Source: Pterobdella sp. o SKG-2022
Lineage: Eukaryota > Annelida > Clitellata > Hirudinida > Piscicolidae
Length of the DNA stretch: 64,000 nucleotides
Assembly: GCA_964035795.1 (NCBI GenBank)
Contig: CAXIVU010000239.1
Location: 52,548 to 116,547 of the forward strand
Reading direction: 5' to 3'
A program made the position numbers and the translations under genes. Below the pieces are notes generated by a model. The model made no database searches, had not been told where the DNA came from, and saw nothing but the letters and a program-made list of their open reading frames with translations. This document shows, in pieces, positions 37,601-52,600 of the stretch. Each line of letters starts with the position of its first letter. The stretch's first letter is position 1.

Positions 37601-40600
37601 GAAGTTGTTGTCACAGTTATTGTAGTTGGCGTTGTTGTTTCTACAGTAGTAACTGTTGGCGTAGATTTAGACAACATTTCTGTCGTTGTTGTCATAATAA
37701 CAGTTGTTGTTTGCGTTGATGTTGCAATCGTTGTCGAAACTGTTGTAGCTGTAGCCAATGAAGTTGTTGTCACAGTTATTGTAGTTGGCGTTGTTGTTTC
37801 TACAGTAGTAACTGTTGGCGTAGATTTAGACAACATTTCTGTCGTTGTTGTCATAATAACAGTTGTTGTTTGCGTTGATGTTGCAATCGTTGTCGAAACT
37901 GTTGTAGCTGTAGCCAATGAAGTTGTTGTTACAGAAATTGTAGTTGGCGTTGTTGTTTCTACAGTAGTAACTGTTGGCGTAGATTTAGACAACATTTCTG
38001 TCGTTGTTGTCATAATAACAGTTGTTGTTTGCGTTGATGTTGCAATCGTTGTCGAAACTGTTGTAGCTGTAGCCAATGAAGTTGTTGTTACAGTTATTGT
38101 AGTTGTCGTTGTTGTTTCTACAGTAGTAACTTTTGGCGTAGATTTAGACAACATTTCTGTCTTTGTTGTCATAATAACAGTTGTTGTTTGCGTTGATGTT
38201 GCAATCGTTGTCGAAACTGTTGTAGCTGTAGCCAATGAAGTTGTTGTTACAGTTATTGTAGTTGGCGTTGTTGTTTCTACAGTAGTAACTGTTGGCGTAG
38301 ATTTAGACAACATTTCTGTCGTTGTTGTCATAATAACAGTTGTTGTTTGCGTTGATGTTGCAAACGTTGTCGAAACTGTTGTAGCTGTAGCCAATGAAGT
38401 TGTTGTTACAGTTATTGTAGTTGGCGTTGTTGTTTCTACAGTAGTAACTGTTGGCGTAGATTTAGACAACATTTCTGTCGTTGTTGTCATAATAACAGTT
38501 GTTGTTTGCGTTGATGTTGCAATCGTTGTCGAAACTGTTGTAGCTGTAGCCAATGAAGTTGTTGTTACAGAAATTGTAGTTGGCGTTGTTGTTTCTACAG
38601 TAGTAACTGTTGGCGTAGATTTAGACAACATTTCTGTCTTTGTTGTCATAATAACAGTTGTTGTTTGCGTTGATGTTGCAATCGTTGTCGAAATTGTTGT
38701 AGCTGTAGCCAATGAAGTTGTTGTTGCAGTTATTGTAGTTGGCGTTGTTGTTTCTACAGTAGTAACTGTTGGCGTAGATTTAGACAACATTTCTGTCGTT
38801 GTTGTCATAATAACAGTTGTTGTTTGCGTTGATGTTGCAATCGTTGTCGAAACTGTTGTAGCTGTAGCCAATAAAGTTGTTGTTACAGTTATTGTAGTTG
38901 GCGTTGTTGTTTCTACAGTAGTAACTGTTGGCGTAGATTTAGACAATTTTTCTGTCGTTGTTGTCATAATAACAGTTGTTGTTTGCGTTGATGTTGCAAT
39001 CGTTGTCGAAACTGTTGTAGCTGTAGCCAATGAAGTTGTTCTTACAGTTATTGTAGTTGGCGTTGTTGTTTCTACAGTAGTAACTGTTGGCGTAGATTTA
39101 GACAACATTTCTGTCTTTGTTGTCATAATAACAGTTGTTGTTTGCGTTGATGTTGCAATCGTTGTCGAAATTGTTGTAGCTGTAGCCAATGAAGTTGTTG
39201 TTACAGTTATTGTAGTTGGCGTTGTTGTTTCTACAGTAGTAACTGTTGGCGTAGATTTAGACAACATTTCTGTCGTTGTTGTCATAATAACAGTTGTTGT
39301 TTGCGTTGATGTTGCAATCGTTGTCGAAACTGTTGTAGCTGTAGCCAATAAAGTTGTTGTTACAGAAATTGTAGTTGGCGTTGTTGTTTCTACAGTAGTA
39401 ACTGTTGGCGTAGATTTAGACAACATTTCTGTCGTTGTTGTCATAATAACAGTTGTTGTTTGCGTTGATGTTGCAATCGTTGTCGAAACTGTTGTAGCTG
39501 TAGCCAATAAAGTTGTTGTTACAGTTATTGTAGTTGGCGTTGTTGTTTCTACAGTAGTAACTGTTGGCGTAGATTTAGACAACATTTCTGTCGTTGTTGT
39601 CATAATAACAGTTGTTGTTTGCGTTGATGTTGCAATCGTTGTCGAAACTGTTGTAGCTGTAGCCAATGAAGTTGTTGTTACAGTTATTGTAGTTGGCGTT
39701 GTTGTTTCTACAGTAGTAACTGTTGGCGTAGATTTAGACAACATTTCTGTCGTTGTTGTCATAATAACAGTTGTTGTTTGCGTTGATGTTGCAATCGTTG
39801 TCGAAACTGTTGTAGCTGTAGCCAATAAAGTTGTTGTTACAGTTATTGTAGTTGGCGTTGTTGTTTCTACAGTAGTAACTGTTGGCGTAGATTTAGACAA
39901 CATTTCTGTCGTTGTTGTCATAATAACAGTTGTTGTTTGCGTTGATGTTGCAATCGTTGTCGAAACTGTTGTAGCTGTAGCCAATAAAGTTGTTGTTACA
40001 GTTATTGTAGTTGGCGTTGTTGTTTCTACAGTAGTAACTGTTGGCGTAGATTTAGACAACATTTCTGTTGTTGTTGTCATAATAACAGTTGTTGTTTGCG
40101 TTGATGTTGCAATCGTTGTCGAAACTGTTGTAGCTGTAGCCAATAAAGTTGTTGTTACAGTTATTGTAGTTGGCGTTGTTGTTTCTACAGTAGTAACTGT
40201 TGGCGTAGATTTAGACAACATTTCTGTCGTTGTTGTCATAATAACAGTTGTTGTTTGCGTTGATGTTGCAATCGTTGTCGAAACTGTTGTAGCTGTAGCC
40301 AATGAAGTTGTTGTTACAGTTATTGTAGTTGGCGTTGTTGTTTCTACAGTAGTAACTGTTGGCGTAGATTTAGACAACATTTCTGTCGTTGTTGTCATAA
40401 TAACAGTTGTTGTTTGCGTTGATGTTGCAATCGTTGTCGAAACTGTTGTAGCTGTAGCCAATGAAGTTGTTGTTACAGAAATTGTAGTTGGCGTTGTTGT
40501 TTCTACAGTAGTAACTGTTGGCGTAGATTTAGACAACATTTCTGTCGTTGTTGTCATAATAACAGTTGTTGTTTGCGTTGATGTTGCAATCGTTGTCGAA

Positions 40601-43600
40601 ACTGTTGTAGCTGTAGCCAATGAAGTTGTTGTTACAGTTATTGTAGTTGGCGTTGTTGTTTCTACAGTAGTAACTGTTGGCGTAGATTTAGACAACATTT
40701 CTGTCGTTGTTGTCATAATAACAGTTGTTGTTTGCGTTGATGTTGCAATCGTTGTCGAAACTGTTGTAGCTGTAGCCAATAAAGTTGTTGTTACAGTTAT
40801 TGTAGTTGGCGTTGTTGTTTCTACAGTAGTAACTGTTGGCGTAGATTTAGACAACATTTCTGTCGTTGTTGTCATAATAACAGTTGTTGTTTGCGTTGAT
40901 GTTGCAATCGTTGTCGAAACTGTTGTAGCTGTAGCCAATAAAGTTGTTGTTACAGTTATTGTAGTTGGCGTTGTTGTTTCTACAGTAGTAACTGTTGGCG
41001 TAGATTTAGACAACATTTCTGTCGTTGTTGTCATAATAACAGTTGTTGTTTGCGTTGATGTTGCAATCGTTGTCGAAACTGTTGTAGCTGTAGCCAATAA
41101 AGTTGTTGTTACAGAAATTGTAGTTGGCGTTGTTGTTTCTACAGTAGTAACTGTTGGCGTAGATTTAGACAACATTTCTGTCGTTGTTGTCATAATAACA
41201 GTTGTTGTTTGCGTTGATGTTGCAATCGTTGTCGAAACTGTTGTAGCTGTAGCCAATAAAGTTGTTGTTACAGTTATTGTAGTTGGCGTTGTTGTTTCTA
41301 CAGTAGTAACTGTTGGCGTAGATTTAGACAACATTTCTGTCGTTGTTGTCATAATAACAGTTGTTGTTTGCGTTGATGTTGCAATCGTTGTCGAAACTGT
41401 TGTAGCTGTAGCCAATGAAGTTGTTGTTACAGTTATTGTAGTTGGCGTTGTTGTTTCTACAGTAGTAACTGTTGGCGTAGATTTAGACAACATTTCTGTC
41501 GTTGTTGTCATAATAACAGTTGTTGTTTGCGTTGATGTTGCAATCGTTGTCGAAACTGTTGTAGCTGTAGCCAATAAAGTTGTTGTTACAGTTATTGTAG
41601 TTGGCGTTGTTGTTTCTACAGTAGTAACTGTTGGCGTAGATTTAGACAACATTTCTGTCGTTGTTGTCATAATAACAGTTGTTGTTTGCGTTGATGTTGC
41701 AATCGTTGTCGAAACTGTTGTAGCTGTAGCCAATAAAGTTGTTGTTACAGTTATTGTAGTTGGCGTTGTTGTTTCTACAGTAGTAACTGTTGGCGTAGAT
41801 TTAGACAACATTTCTGTTGTTGTTGTCATAATAACAGTTGTTGTTTGCGTTGATGTTGCAATCGTTGTCGAAACTGTTGTAGCTGTAGCCAATAAAGTTG
41901 TTGTTACAGTTATTGTAGTTGGCGTTGTTGTTTCTACAGTAGTAACTGTTGGCGTAGATTTAGACAACATTTCTGTCGTTGTTGTCATAATAACAGTTGT
42001 TGTTTGCGTTGATGTTGCAATCGTTGTCGAAACTGTTGTAGCTGTAGCCAATGAAGTTGTTGTTACAGTTATTGTAGTTGGCGTTGTTGTTTCTACAGTA
42101 GTAACTGTTGGCGTAGATTTAGACAACATTTCTGTCGTTGTTGTCATAATAACAGTTGTTGTTTGCGTTGATGTTGCAATCGTTGTCGAAACTGTTGTAG
42201 CTGTAGCCAATAAAGTTGTTGTTACAGAAATTGTAGTTGGCGTTGTTGTTTCTACAGTAGTAACTGTTGGCGTAGATTTAGACAACATTTCTGTCGTTGT
42301 TGTCATAATAACAGTTGTTGTTTGCGTTGATGTTGCAATCGTTGTCGAAACTGTTGTAGCTGTAGCCAATGAAGTTGTTGTTACAGTTATTGTAGTTGGC
42401 GTTGTTGTTTCTACAGTAGTAACTGTTGGCGTAGATTTAGACAACATTTCTGTCGTTGTTGTCATAATAACAGTTGTTGTTTGCGTTGATGTTGCAATCG
42501 TTGTCGAAACTGTTGTAGCTGTAGCCAATAAAGTTGTTGTTACAGTTATTGTAGTTGGCGTTGTTGTTTCTACAGTAGTAACTGTTGGCGTAGATTTAGA
42601 CAACATTTCTGTCGTTGTTGTCATAATAACAGTTGTTGTTTGCGTTGATGTTGCAATCGTTGTCGAAACTGTTGTAGCTGTAGCCAATAAAGTTGTTGTT
42701 ACAGTTATTGTAGTTGGCGTTGTTGTTTCTACAGTAGTAACAGTTGGCGTAGATTTAGACAACATTTCTGTCGTTGTTGTCATAATAACAGTTGTTGTTT
42801 GCGTTGATGTTGCAATCGTTGTCGAAACTGTTGTAGCTGTAGCCAATGAAGTTGTTGTTACAGAAATTGTAGTTGGCGTTGTTGTTTCTACAGTAGTAAC
42901 TGTTGGCGTAGATTTAGACAACATTTCTGTCGTTGTTGTCATAATAACAGTTGTTGTTTGCGTTGATGTTGCAATCGTTGTCGAAACTGTTGTAGCTGTA
43001 GCCAATGAAGTTGTTGTTACAGTTATTGTAGTTGGCGTTGTTGTTTCTACAGTAGTAACTGTTGGCGTAGATTTAGACAACATTTCTGTCGTTGTTGTCA
43101 TAATAACAGTTGTTGTTTGCGTTGATGTTGCAATCGTTGTCGAAACTGTTGTAGCTGTAGCCAATAAAGTTGTTGTTACAGTTATTGTAGTTGGCGTTGT
43201 TGTTTCTACAGTAGTAACTGTTGGCGTAGATTTAGACAACATTTCTGTTGTTGTTGTCATAATAACAGTTGTTGTTTGCGTTGATGTTGCAATCGTTGTC
43301 GAAACTGTTGTAGCTGTAGCCAATAAAGTTGTTGTTACAGTTATTGTAGTTGGCGTTGTTGTTTCTACAGTAGTAACTGTTGGCGTAGATTTAGACAACA
43401 TTTCTGTCGTTGTTGTCATAATAACAGTTGTTGTTTGCGTTGATGTTGCAATCGTTGTCGAAACTGTTGTAGCTGTAGCCAATGAAGTTGTTGTTACAGT
43501 TATTGTAGTTGGCGTTGTTGTTTCTACAGTAGTAACTGTTGGCGTAGATTTAGACAACATTTCTGTCGTTGTTGTCATAATAACAGTTGTTGTTTGCGTT

Positions 43601-46600
43601 GATGTTGCAATCGTTGTCGAAACTGTTGTAGCTGTAGCCAATGAAGTTGTTGTTACAGTTATTGTAGTTGGCGTTGTTGTTTCTACAGTAGTAACTGTTG
43701 GCGTAGATTTAGACAACATTTCTGTCGTTGTTGTCATAATAACAGTTGTTGTTTGCGTTGATGTTGCAATCGTTGTCGAAACTGTTGTAGCTGTAGCCAA
43801 TGAAGTTGTTGTTACAGTTATTGTAGTTGGCGTTGTTGTTTCTACAGTAGTAACTGTTGGCGTAGATTTAGACAACATTTCTGTCGTTGTTGTCATAATA
43901 ACAGTTGTTGTTTGCGTTGATGTTGCAATCGTTGTCGAAACTGTTGTAGCTGTAGCCAATAAAGTTGTTGTTACAGTTATTGTAGTTGGCGTTGTTGTTT
44001 CTACAGTAGTAACTGTTGGCGTAGATTTAGACAACATTTCTGTCGTTGTTGTCATAATAACAGTTGTTGTTTGCGTTGATGTTGCAATCGTTGTCGAAAC
44101 TGTTGTAGCTGTAGCCAATAAAGTTGTTGTTACAGTTATTGTAGTTGGCGTTGTTGTTTCTACAGTAGTAACAGTTGGCGTAGATTTAGACAACATTTCT
44201 GTCGTTGTTGTCATAATAACAGTTGTTGTTTGCGTTGATGTTGCAATCGTTGTCGAAACTGTTGTAGCTGTAGCCAATGAAGTTGTTGTTACAGTTATTG
44301 TAGTTGGCGTTGTTGTTTCTACAGTAGTAACTGTTGGCGTAGATTTAGACAACATTTCTGTCGTTGTTGTCATAATAACAGTTGTTGTTTGCGTTGATGT
44401 TGCAATCGTTGTCGAAACTGTTGTAGCTGTAGCCAATGAAGTTGTTGTTACAGTTATTGTAGTTGGCGTTGTTGTTTCTACAGTAGTAACTGTTGGCGTA
44501 GATTTAGACAACATTTCTGTCGTTGTTGTCATAATAACAGTTGTTGTTTGCGTTGATGTTGCAATCGTTGTCGAAACTGTTGTAGCTGTAACCAATGAAG
44601 TTGTTGTTACAGAAATTGTAGTTGGCGTTGTTGTTTCTACAGTAGTAACTGTTGGCGTAGATTTAGACAACATTTCTGTCGTTGTTGTCATAATAACAGT
44701 TGTTGTTTGCGTTGATGTTGCAATCGTTGTCGAAACTGTTGTAGCTGTAGCCAATGAAGTTGTTGTTACAGTTATTGTAGTTGGCGTTGTTGTTTCTACA
44801 GTAGTAACTGTTGGCGTAGATTTAGACAACATTTCTGTCGTTGTTGTCATAACAACAGTTGTTGTTTGCGTTGATGTTGCAATCGTTGTCGAAACTGTTG
44901 TAGCTGTAGCCAATAAAGTTGTTGTTACAGTTATTGTAGTTGGCGTTGTTGTTTCTACAGTAGTAACTGTTGGCGTAGATTTAGACAACATTTCTGTCGT
45001 TGTTGTCATAATAACAGTTGTTGTTTGCGTTGATGTTGCAATCGTTGTCGAAACTGTTGTAGCTGTAGCCAATGAAGTTGTTGTTACAGTTATTGTAGTT
45101 GGCGTTGTTGTTTCTACAGTAGTAACTGTTGGCGTAGATTTAGACAACATTTCTGTCGTTGTTGTCATAATAACAGTTGTTGTTTGCGTTGATGTTGCAA
45201 TCGTTGTCGAAACTGTTGTAGCTGTAGCCAATGAAGTTGTTGTTACAGTTATTGTAGTTGGCGTTGTTGTTTCTACAGTAGTAACTGTTGGCGTAGATTT
45301 AGACAACATTTCTGTCGTTGTTGTCATAATAACAGTTGTTGTTTGCGTTGATGTTGCAATCGTTGTCGAAACTGTTGTAGCTGTAGCCAATAAAGTTGTT
45401 GTTACAGAAATTGTAGTTGGCGTTGTTGTTTCTACAGTAGTAACTGTTGGCGTAGATTTAGACAACATTTCTGTCGTTGTTGTCATAATAACAGTTGTTG
45501 TTTGCGTTGATGTTGCAATCGTTGTCGAAACTGTTGTAGCTGTAGCCAATGAAGTTGTTGTTACAGTTATTGTAGTTGGCGTTGTTGTTTCTACAGTAGT
45601 AACTGTTGGCGTAGATTTAGACAACATTTCTGTCGTTGTTGTCATAATAACAGTTGTTGTTTGCGTTGATGTTGCAATCGTTGTCGAAACTGTTGTAGCT
45701 GTAGCCAATGAAGTTGTTCTTACAGTTATTGTAGTTGGCGTTGTTGTTTCTACAGTAGTAACTGTTGGCGTAGATTTAGACATCATTTCTGTCGTTGTTG
45801 TCATAATAACAGTTGTTGTTTGCGTTGATGTTGCAATCGTTGTCGAAACTGTTGTAGCTGTAGCCAATAAAGTTGTTGTTACAGTTATTGTAGTTGGCGT
45901 TGTTGTTTCTACAGTAGTAACTGTTGGCGTAGATTTAGACAACATTTCTGTCGTTGTTGTCATAATAACAGTTGTTGTTTGCGTTGATGTTGCAATCGTT
46001 GTCGAAACTGTTGTAGCTGTAGCCAATGAAGTTGTTGTTACAGAAATTGTAGTTGGCGTTGTTGTTTCTACAGTAGTAACTGTTGGCGTAGATTTAGACA
46101 ACATTTCTGTCGTTGTTGTCATAATAACAGTTGTTGTTTGCGTTGATGTTGCAATCGTTGTCGAAACTGTTGTAGCTGTAGCCAATAAAGTTGTTGTTAC
46201 AGAAATTGTAGTTGGCGTTGTTGTTTCTACAGTAGTAACTGTTGGCGTAGATTTAGACAACATTTCTGTCGTTGTTGTCATAATAACAGTTGTTGTTTGC
46301 GTTGATGTTGCAATCGTTGTCGAAACTGTTGTAGCTGTAGCCAATAAAGTTGTTGTTACAGTTATTGTAGTTGGCGTTGTTGTTTCTACAGTAGTAACTG
46401 TTGGCGTAGATTTAGACAACATTTCTGTCGTTGTTGTCATAATAACAGTTGTTGTTTGCGTTGATGTTGCAATCGTTGTCGAAACTGTTGTAGCTGTAGC
46501 CAATGAAGTTGTTGTTACAGTTATTGTAGTTGGCGTTGTTGTTTCTACAGTAGTAACTGTTGGCGTAGATTTAGACAACATTTCTGTCGTTGTTGTCATA

Positions 46601-49600
46601 ATAACAGTTGTTGTTTGCGTTGATGTTGCAATCGTTGTCGAAACTGTTGTAGCTGTAGCCAATAAAGTTGTTGTTACAGTTATTGTAGTTGGCGTTGTTG
46701 TTTCTACAGTAGTAACTGTTGGCGTAGATTTAGACATCATTTCTGTCGTTGTTGTCATAATAACAGTTGTTGTTTGCGTTGATGTTGCAATCGTTGTCGA
46801 AACTGTTGTAGCTGTAGCCAATAAAGTTGTTGTTACAGTTATTGTAGTTGGCGTTGTTGTTTCTACAGTAGTAACTGTTGGCGTAGATTTAGACAACATT
46901 TCTGTCGTTGTTGTCATAATAACAGTTGTTGTTTGCGTTGATGTTGCAATCGTTGTCGAAACTGTTGTAGCTGTAGCCAATGAAGTTGTTGTTACAGTTA
47001 TTGTAGTTGGCGTTGTTGTTTCTACAGTAGTAACTGTTGGCGTAGATTTAGACAACATTTCTGTCGTTGTTGTCATAATAACAGTTGTTGTTTGCGTTGA
47101 TGTTGCAATCGTTGTCGAAACTGTTGTAGCTGTAGCCAATAAAGTTGTTGTTACAGTTATTGTAGTTGGCGTTGTTGTTTCTACAGTAGTAACTGTTGGC
47201 GTAGATTTAGACAACATTTCTGTCGTTGTTGTCATAATAACAGTTGTTGTTTGCGTTGATGTTGCAATCGTTGTCGAAACTGTTGTAGCTGTAGCCAATG
47301 AAGTTGTTGTTACAGTTATTGTAGTTGGCGTTGTTGTTTCTACAGTAGTAACTGTTGGCGTAGATTTAGACAACTTTTCTGTCGTTGTTGTCATAATAAC
47401 AGTTGTTGTTTGCGTTGATGTTGCAATCGTTGTCGAAACTGTTGTAGCTGTAGCCAATGAAGTTGTTGTTACAGAAATTGTAGTTGGCGTTGTTGTTTCT
47501 ACAGTAGTAACTGTCGGCGTAGATTTAGACAACATTTCTGTCGTTGTTGTCATAATAACTGTTGTTGTTTGCGTTGATGTTGCAATCGTTGTCGAAACTG
47601 TTGTAGCTGTAGCCAATGAAGTTGTTGTTACAGAAATTGTAGTTGGCGTTGTTGTTTCTACAGTAGTAACTGTTGGCGTAGATTTAGACAACATTTCTGT
47701 CGTTGTTGTCATAATAACAGTTGTTGTTTGCGTTGATGTTGCAATCGTTGTCGAAACTGTTGTAGCTGTAGCCAATGAAGTTGTTGTTACAGAAATTGTA
47801 GTTGGCGTTGTTGTTTCTACAGTAGTAACTGTTGGCGTAGATTTAGACAACATTTCTGTCGTTGTTGTCATAATAACAGTTGTTGTTTGCGTTGATGTTG
47901 CAATCGTTGTCGAAACTGTTGTAGCTGTAGCCAATGAAGTTGTTGTTACAGAAATTGTAGTTGGCGTTGTTGTTTCTACAGTAGTAACTGTTGGCGTAGA
48001 TTTAGACAACATTTCTGTCGTTGTTGTCATAATAACAGTTGTTGTTTGCGTTGATGTTGCAATCGTTGTCGAAACTGTTGTAGCTGTAGCCAATGAAGTT
48101 GTTGTTACAGAAATTGTAGTTGGCGTTGTTGTTTCTACAGTAGTAACTGTTGGCGTAGATTTAGACAACATTTCTGTCGTTGTTGTCATAATAACAGTTG
48201 TTGTTTGCGTTGATGTTGCAATCGTTGTCGAAACTGTTGTAGCTGTAGCCAATGAAGTTGTTGTTACAGAAATTGTAGTTGGCGTTGTTGTTTCTACAGT
48301 AGTAACTGTTGGCGTAGATTTAGACAACATTTCTGTCGTTGTTGTCATAATAACAGTTGTTGTTTGCGTTGATGTTGCAATCGTTGTCGAAACTGTTGTA
48401 GCTGTAGCCAATGAAGTTGTTGTTACAGTTATTGTAGTTGGCGTTGTTGTTTCTACAGTAGTAACTGTTGGCGTAGATTTAGACAACATTTCTGTCGTTG
48501 TTGTCATAATAACAGTTGTTGTTTGCGTTGATGTTGCAATCGTTGTCGAAACTGTTGTAGCTGTAGCCAATGAAGTTGTTGTTACAGTTATTGTAGTTGG
48601 CGTTGTTGTTTCTACAGTAGTAACTGTTGGCGTAGATTTAGACAACATTTCTGTCGTTGTTGTCATAATAACAGTTGTTGTTTGCGTTGATGTTGCAATC
48701 GTTGTCGAAACTGTTGTAGCTGTAGCCAATGAAGTTGTTGTTACAGTTATTGTAGTTGGCGTTGTTGTTTCTACAGTAGTAACTGTTGGCGTAGATTTAG
48801 ACAACATTTCTGTCGTTGTTGTCATAATAACAGTTGTTGTTTGCGTTGATGTTGCAATCGTTGTCGAAACTGTTGTAGCTGTAGCCAATGAAGTTGTTGT
48901 TACAGTTATTGTAGTTGGCGTTGTTGTTTCTACAGTAGTAATTGTTGGCGTAGATTTAGACAACATTTCTGTCGTTGTTGTCATAATAACAGTTGTTGTT
49001 TGCGTTGATGTTGCAATCGTTGTCGAAACTGTTGTAGCTGTAGCCAATGAAGTTGTTGTTACAGTTATTGTAGTTGGCGTTGTTGTTTCTACAGTAGTAA
49101 CTGTTGGCGTAGATTTAGACAACATTTCTGTCGTTGTTGTCATAATAACAGTTGTTGTTTGCGTTGATGTTGCAATCGTTGTCGAAACTGTTGTAGCTGT
49201 AGCCAATGAAGTTGTTGTTACAGTTATTGTAGTTGGCGTTGTTGTTTCTACAGTAGTAACTGTTGGCGTAGATTTAGACAACATTTCTGTCTTTGTTGTC
49301 ATAATAACAGTTGTTGTTTGCGTTGATGTTGCAATCGTTGTCGAAACTGTTGTAGCTGTAGCCAATGAAGTTGTTGTTACAGTTATTGTAGTTGGCGTTG
49401 TTGTTTCTACAGTAGTAACTGTTGGCGTAGATTTAGACAACATTTCTGTCGTTGTTGTCATAATAACAGTTGTTGTTTGCGTTGATGTTGCAATCGTTGT
49501 CGAAACTGTTGTAGCTGTAGCCAATGAAGTTGTTGTTACAGTTTTTGTAGTTGGCGTTGTTGTTTCTACAGTAGTAACTGTTGGCGTAGATTTAGACAAC

Positions 49601-52600
49601 ATTTCTGTCGTTGTTGTCATAATAACAGTTGTTGTTTGCGTTGATGTTGCAATCGTTGTCGAAACTGTTGTAGCTGTAGCCAATGAAGTTGTTGTTACAG
49701 TTATTGTAGTTGGCGTTGTTGTTTCTACAGTAGTAATTGTTGGCGTAGATTTAGACAACATTTCTGTCGTTGTTGTCATAATAACAGTTGTTGTTTGCGT
49801 TGATGTTGCAATCGTTGTCGAAACTGTTGTAGCTGTAGCCAATGAAGTTGTTGTTACAGTTATTGTAGTTGGCGTTGTTGTTTCTACAGTAGTAACTGTT
49901 GGCGTAGATTTAGACAACATTTCTGTCGTTGTTGTCATAATAACAGTTGTTGTTTGCGTTGATGTTGCAATCGTTGTCGAAACTGTTGTAGCTGTAGCCA
50001 ATGAAGTTGTTGTTACAGTTATTGTAGTTGGCGTTGTTGTTTCTACAGTAGTAACTGTTGGCGTAGATTTAGACAACATTTCTGTCTTTGTTGTCATAAT
50101 AACAGTTGTTGTTTGCGTTGATGTTGCAATCGTTGTCGAAATTGTTGTAGCTGTAGCCAATGAAGTTGTTGTTACAGTTATTGTAGTTGGCGTTGTTGTT
50201 TCTACAGTAGTAACTGTTGGCGTAGATTTAGACAACATTTCTGTCGTTGTTGTCATAATAACAGTTGTTGTTTGCGTTGATGTTGCAATCGTTGTCGAAA
50301 CTGTTGTAGCTGTAGCCAATGAAGTTGTTGTTACAGTTTTTGTAGTTGGCGTTGTTGTTTCTACAGTAGTAACTGTTGGCGTAGATTTAGACAACATTTC
50401 TGTCGTTGTTGTCATAATAACAGTTGTTGTTTGCGTTGATGTTGCAATCGTTGTCGAAACTGTTGTAGCTGTAGCCAATGAAGTTGTTCTTACAGTTATT
50501 GTAGTTGGCGTTGTTGTTTCTACAGTAGTAACTGTTGGCGTAGATTTAGACAACATTTCTGTCGTTGTTGTCATAATAACAGTTGTTGTTTGCGTTGATG
50601 TTGCAATCGTTGTCGAAACTGTTGTAGCTGTAGCCAATGAAGTTGTTGTTACAGTTATTGTAGTTGGCGTTGTTGTTTCTACAGTAGTAACTGTTGGCGT
50701 AGATTTAGACAACATTTCTGTCGTTGTTGTCATAATAACAGTTGTTGTTTGCGTTGATGTTGCAATCGCTGTCGAAACTGTTGTAGCTGTAGCCAATGAA
50801 GTTGTTGTTACAGTTATTGTAGTTGGCGTTGTTGTTTCTACAGTAGTAACTGTTGGCGTAGATTTAGACAATTTTTCTGTCGTTGTTGTCATAATAACTG
50901 TTGTTGTTTGCGTTGATGTTGCAATCGTTGTCGAAACTGTTGTAGCTGTAGCCAATGAAGTTGTTGTTACAGTTATTGTAGTTGGCGTTGTTGTTTCTAC
51001 AGTAGTAACTGTTGGCGTAGATTTAGACAACATTTCTGTCGTTGTTGTCATAATAACAGTTGTTGTTTGCGTTGATGTTGCAATCGTTGTCGAAACTGTT
51101 GTAGCTGTAGCCAATGAAGTTGTTGTTACAGAAATTGTAGTTGGCGTTGTTGTTTCTACAGTAGTAACTGTTGGCGTAGATTTAGACAACATTTCTGTCT
51201 TTGTTGTCATAATAACAGTTGTTGTTTGCGTTGATGTTGCAATCGTTGTCGAAATTGTTGTAGCTGTAGCCAATGAAGTTGTTGTTACAGTTATTGTAGT
51301 TGGCGTTTTTGTTTCTACAGTAGTAACTGTTGGCGTAGATTTAGACAACATTTCTGTCGTTGTTGTCATAATAACAGTTGTTGTTTGCGTTGATGTTGCA
51401 ATCGTTGTCGAAACTGTTGTAGCTGTAGCCAATGAAGTTGTTGTTACAGTTCTTGTAGTTGGCGTTGTTGTTTCTACAGTAGTAACTGTTGGCGTAGATT
51501 TAGACAACATTTCTGTCGTTGTTGTCATAATAACAGTTGTTGTTTGCGTTGATGTTGCAATCGTTGTCGAAACTGTTGTAGCTGTAGCCAATGAAGTTGT
51601 TGTTACAGTTATTGTAGTTGGCGTTGTTGTTTCTACAGTAGTAACTGTTGGCGTAGATTTAGACAACATTTCTGTCGTTGTTGTCATAATAACAGTTGTT
51701 GTTTGCGTTGATGTTGCAATCGTTGTCGAAACTGTTGTAGCTGTAGCCAATGAAGTTGTTGTTACAGTTATTGTAGTTGGCGTTGTTGTTTCTACAGTAG
51801 TAATTGTTGGCGTAGATTTAGACAACATTTCTGTCGTTGTTGTCATAATAACAGTTGTTGTTTGCGTTGATGTTGCAATCGTTGTCGAAACTGTTGTAGC
51901 TGTAGCCAATGAAGTTGTTGTTACAGTTATTGTAGTTGGCGTTGTTGTTTCTACAGTAGTAACTGTTGGCGTAGATTTAGACAATATTTCTGTCGTTGTT
52001 GTCATAATAACAGTTGTTGTTTGCGTTGATGTTGCAATCGTTGTCGAAACTGTTGTAGCTGTAGCCAATGAAGTTGTTGTTACAGTTATTGTAGTTGGCG
52101 TTGTTGTTTCTACAGTAGTAACTGTTGGCGTAGATTTAGACAACATTTCTGTCGTTGTTGTCATAATAACAGTTGTTGTTTGCGTTGATGTTGCAATCGT
52201 TGTCGAAACTGTTGTATCTGTAGCCAATGAAGTTGTTGTTACAGTTATTGTAGTTGGCGTTGTTGTTTCTACAGTAGTAACTGTTGGCGTAGATTTAGAC
52301 AACATTTCTGTCGTTGTTGTCATAATAACAGTTGTTGTTTGCGTTGATGTTGCAATCGTTGTCGAAACTGTTGTAGCTGTAGCCAATGAAGTTGTTGTTA
52401 CAGTTATTGTAGTTGGCGTTGTTGTTTCTACAGTAGTAACTGTTGGCGTAGATTTAGACAACATTTCTGTCGTTGTTGTCATAATAACAGTTGTTGTTTG
52501 CGTTGATGTTGCAATCGTTGTCGAAACTGTTGTAGCTGTAGCCAATGAAGTTGTTGTTACAGTTATTGTAGTTGGCGTTGTTGTTTCTACAGTAGTAACT

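Larger units (their letters stand above)
33708..37684. repeat. Array stretch holding four of the five length changes
   Basis: Twenty-five units, mostly consensus, with a few GTTCTTACAG units and two CTTTGTTGTC units. It holds four of the array's five odd-length units within 4 kb. No higher-order order stands out by eye. Confidence 0.7.

Noticed and set aside
35877..37625. A 582-codon + strand Val-rich reading frame
   Set aside because: Both its ends are set by single-base indels, and it is antisense to the Thr-rich units.
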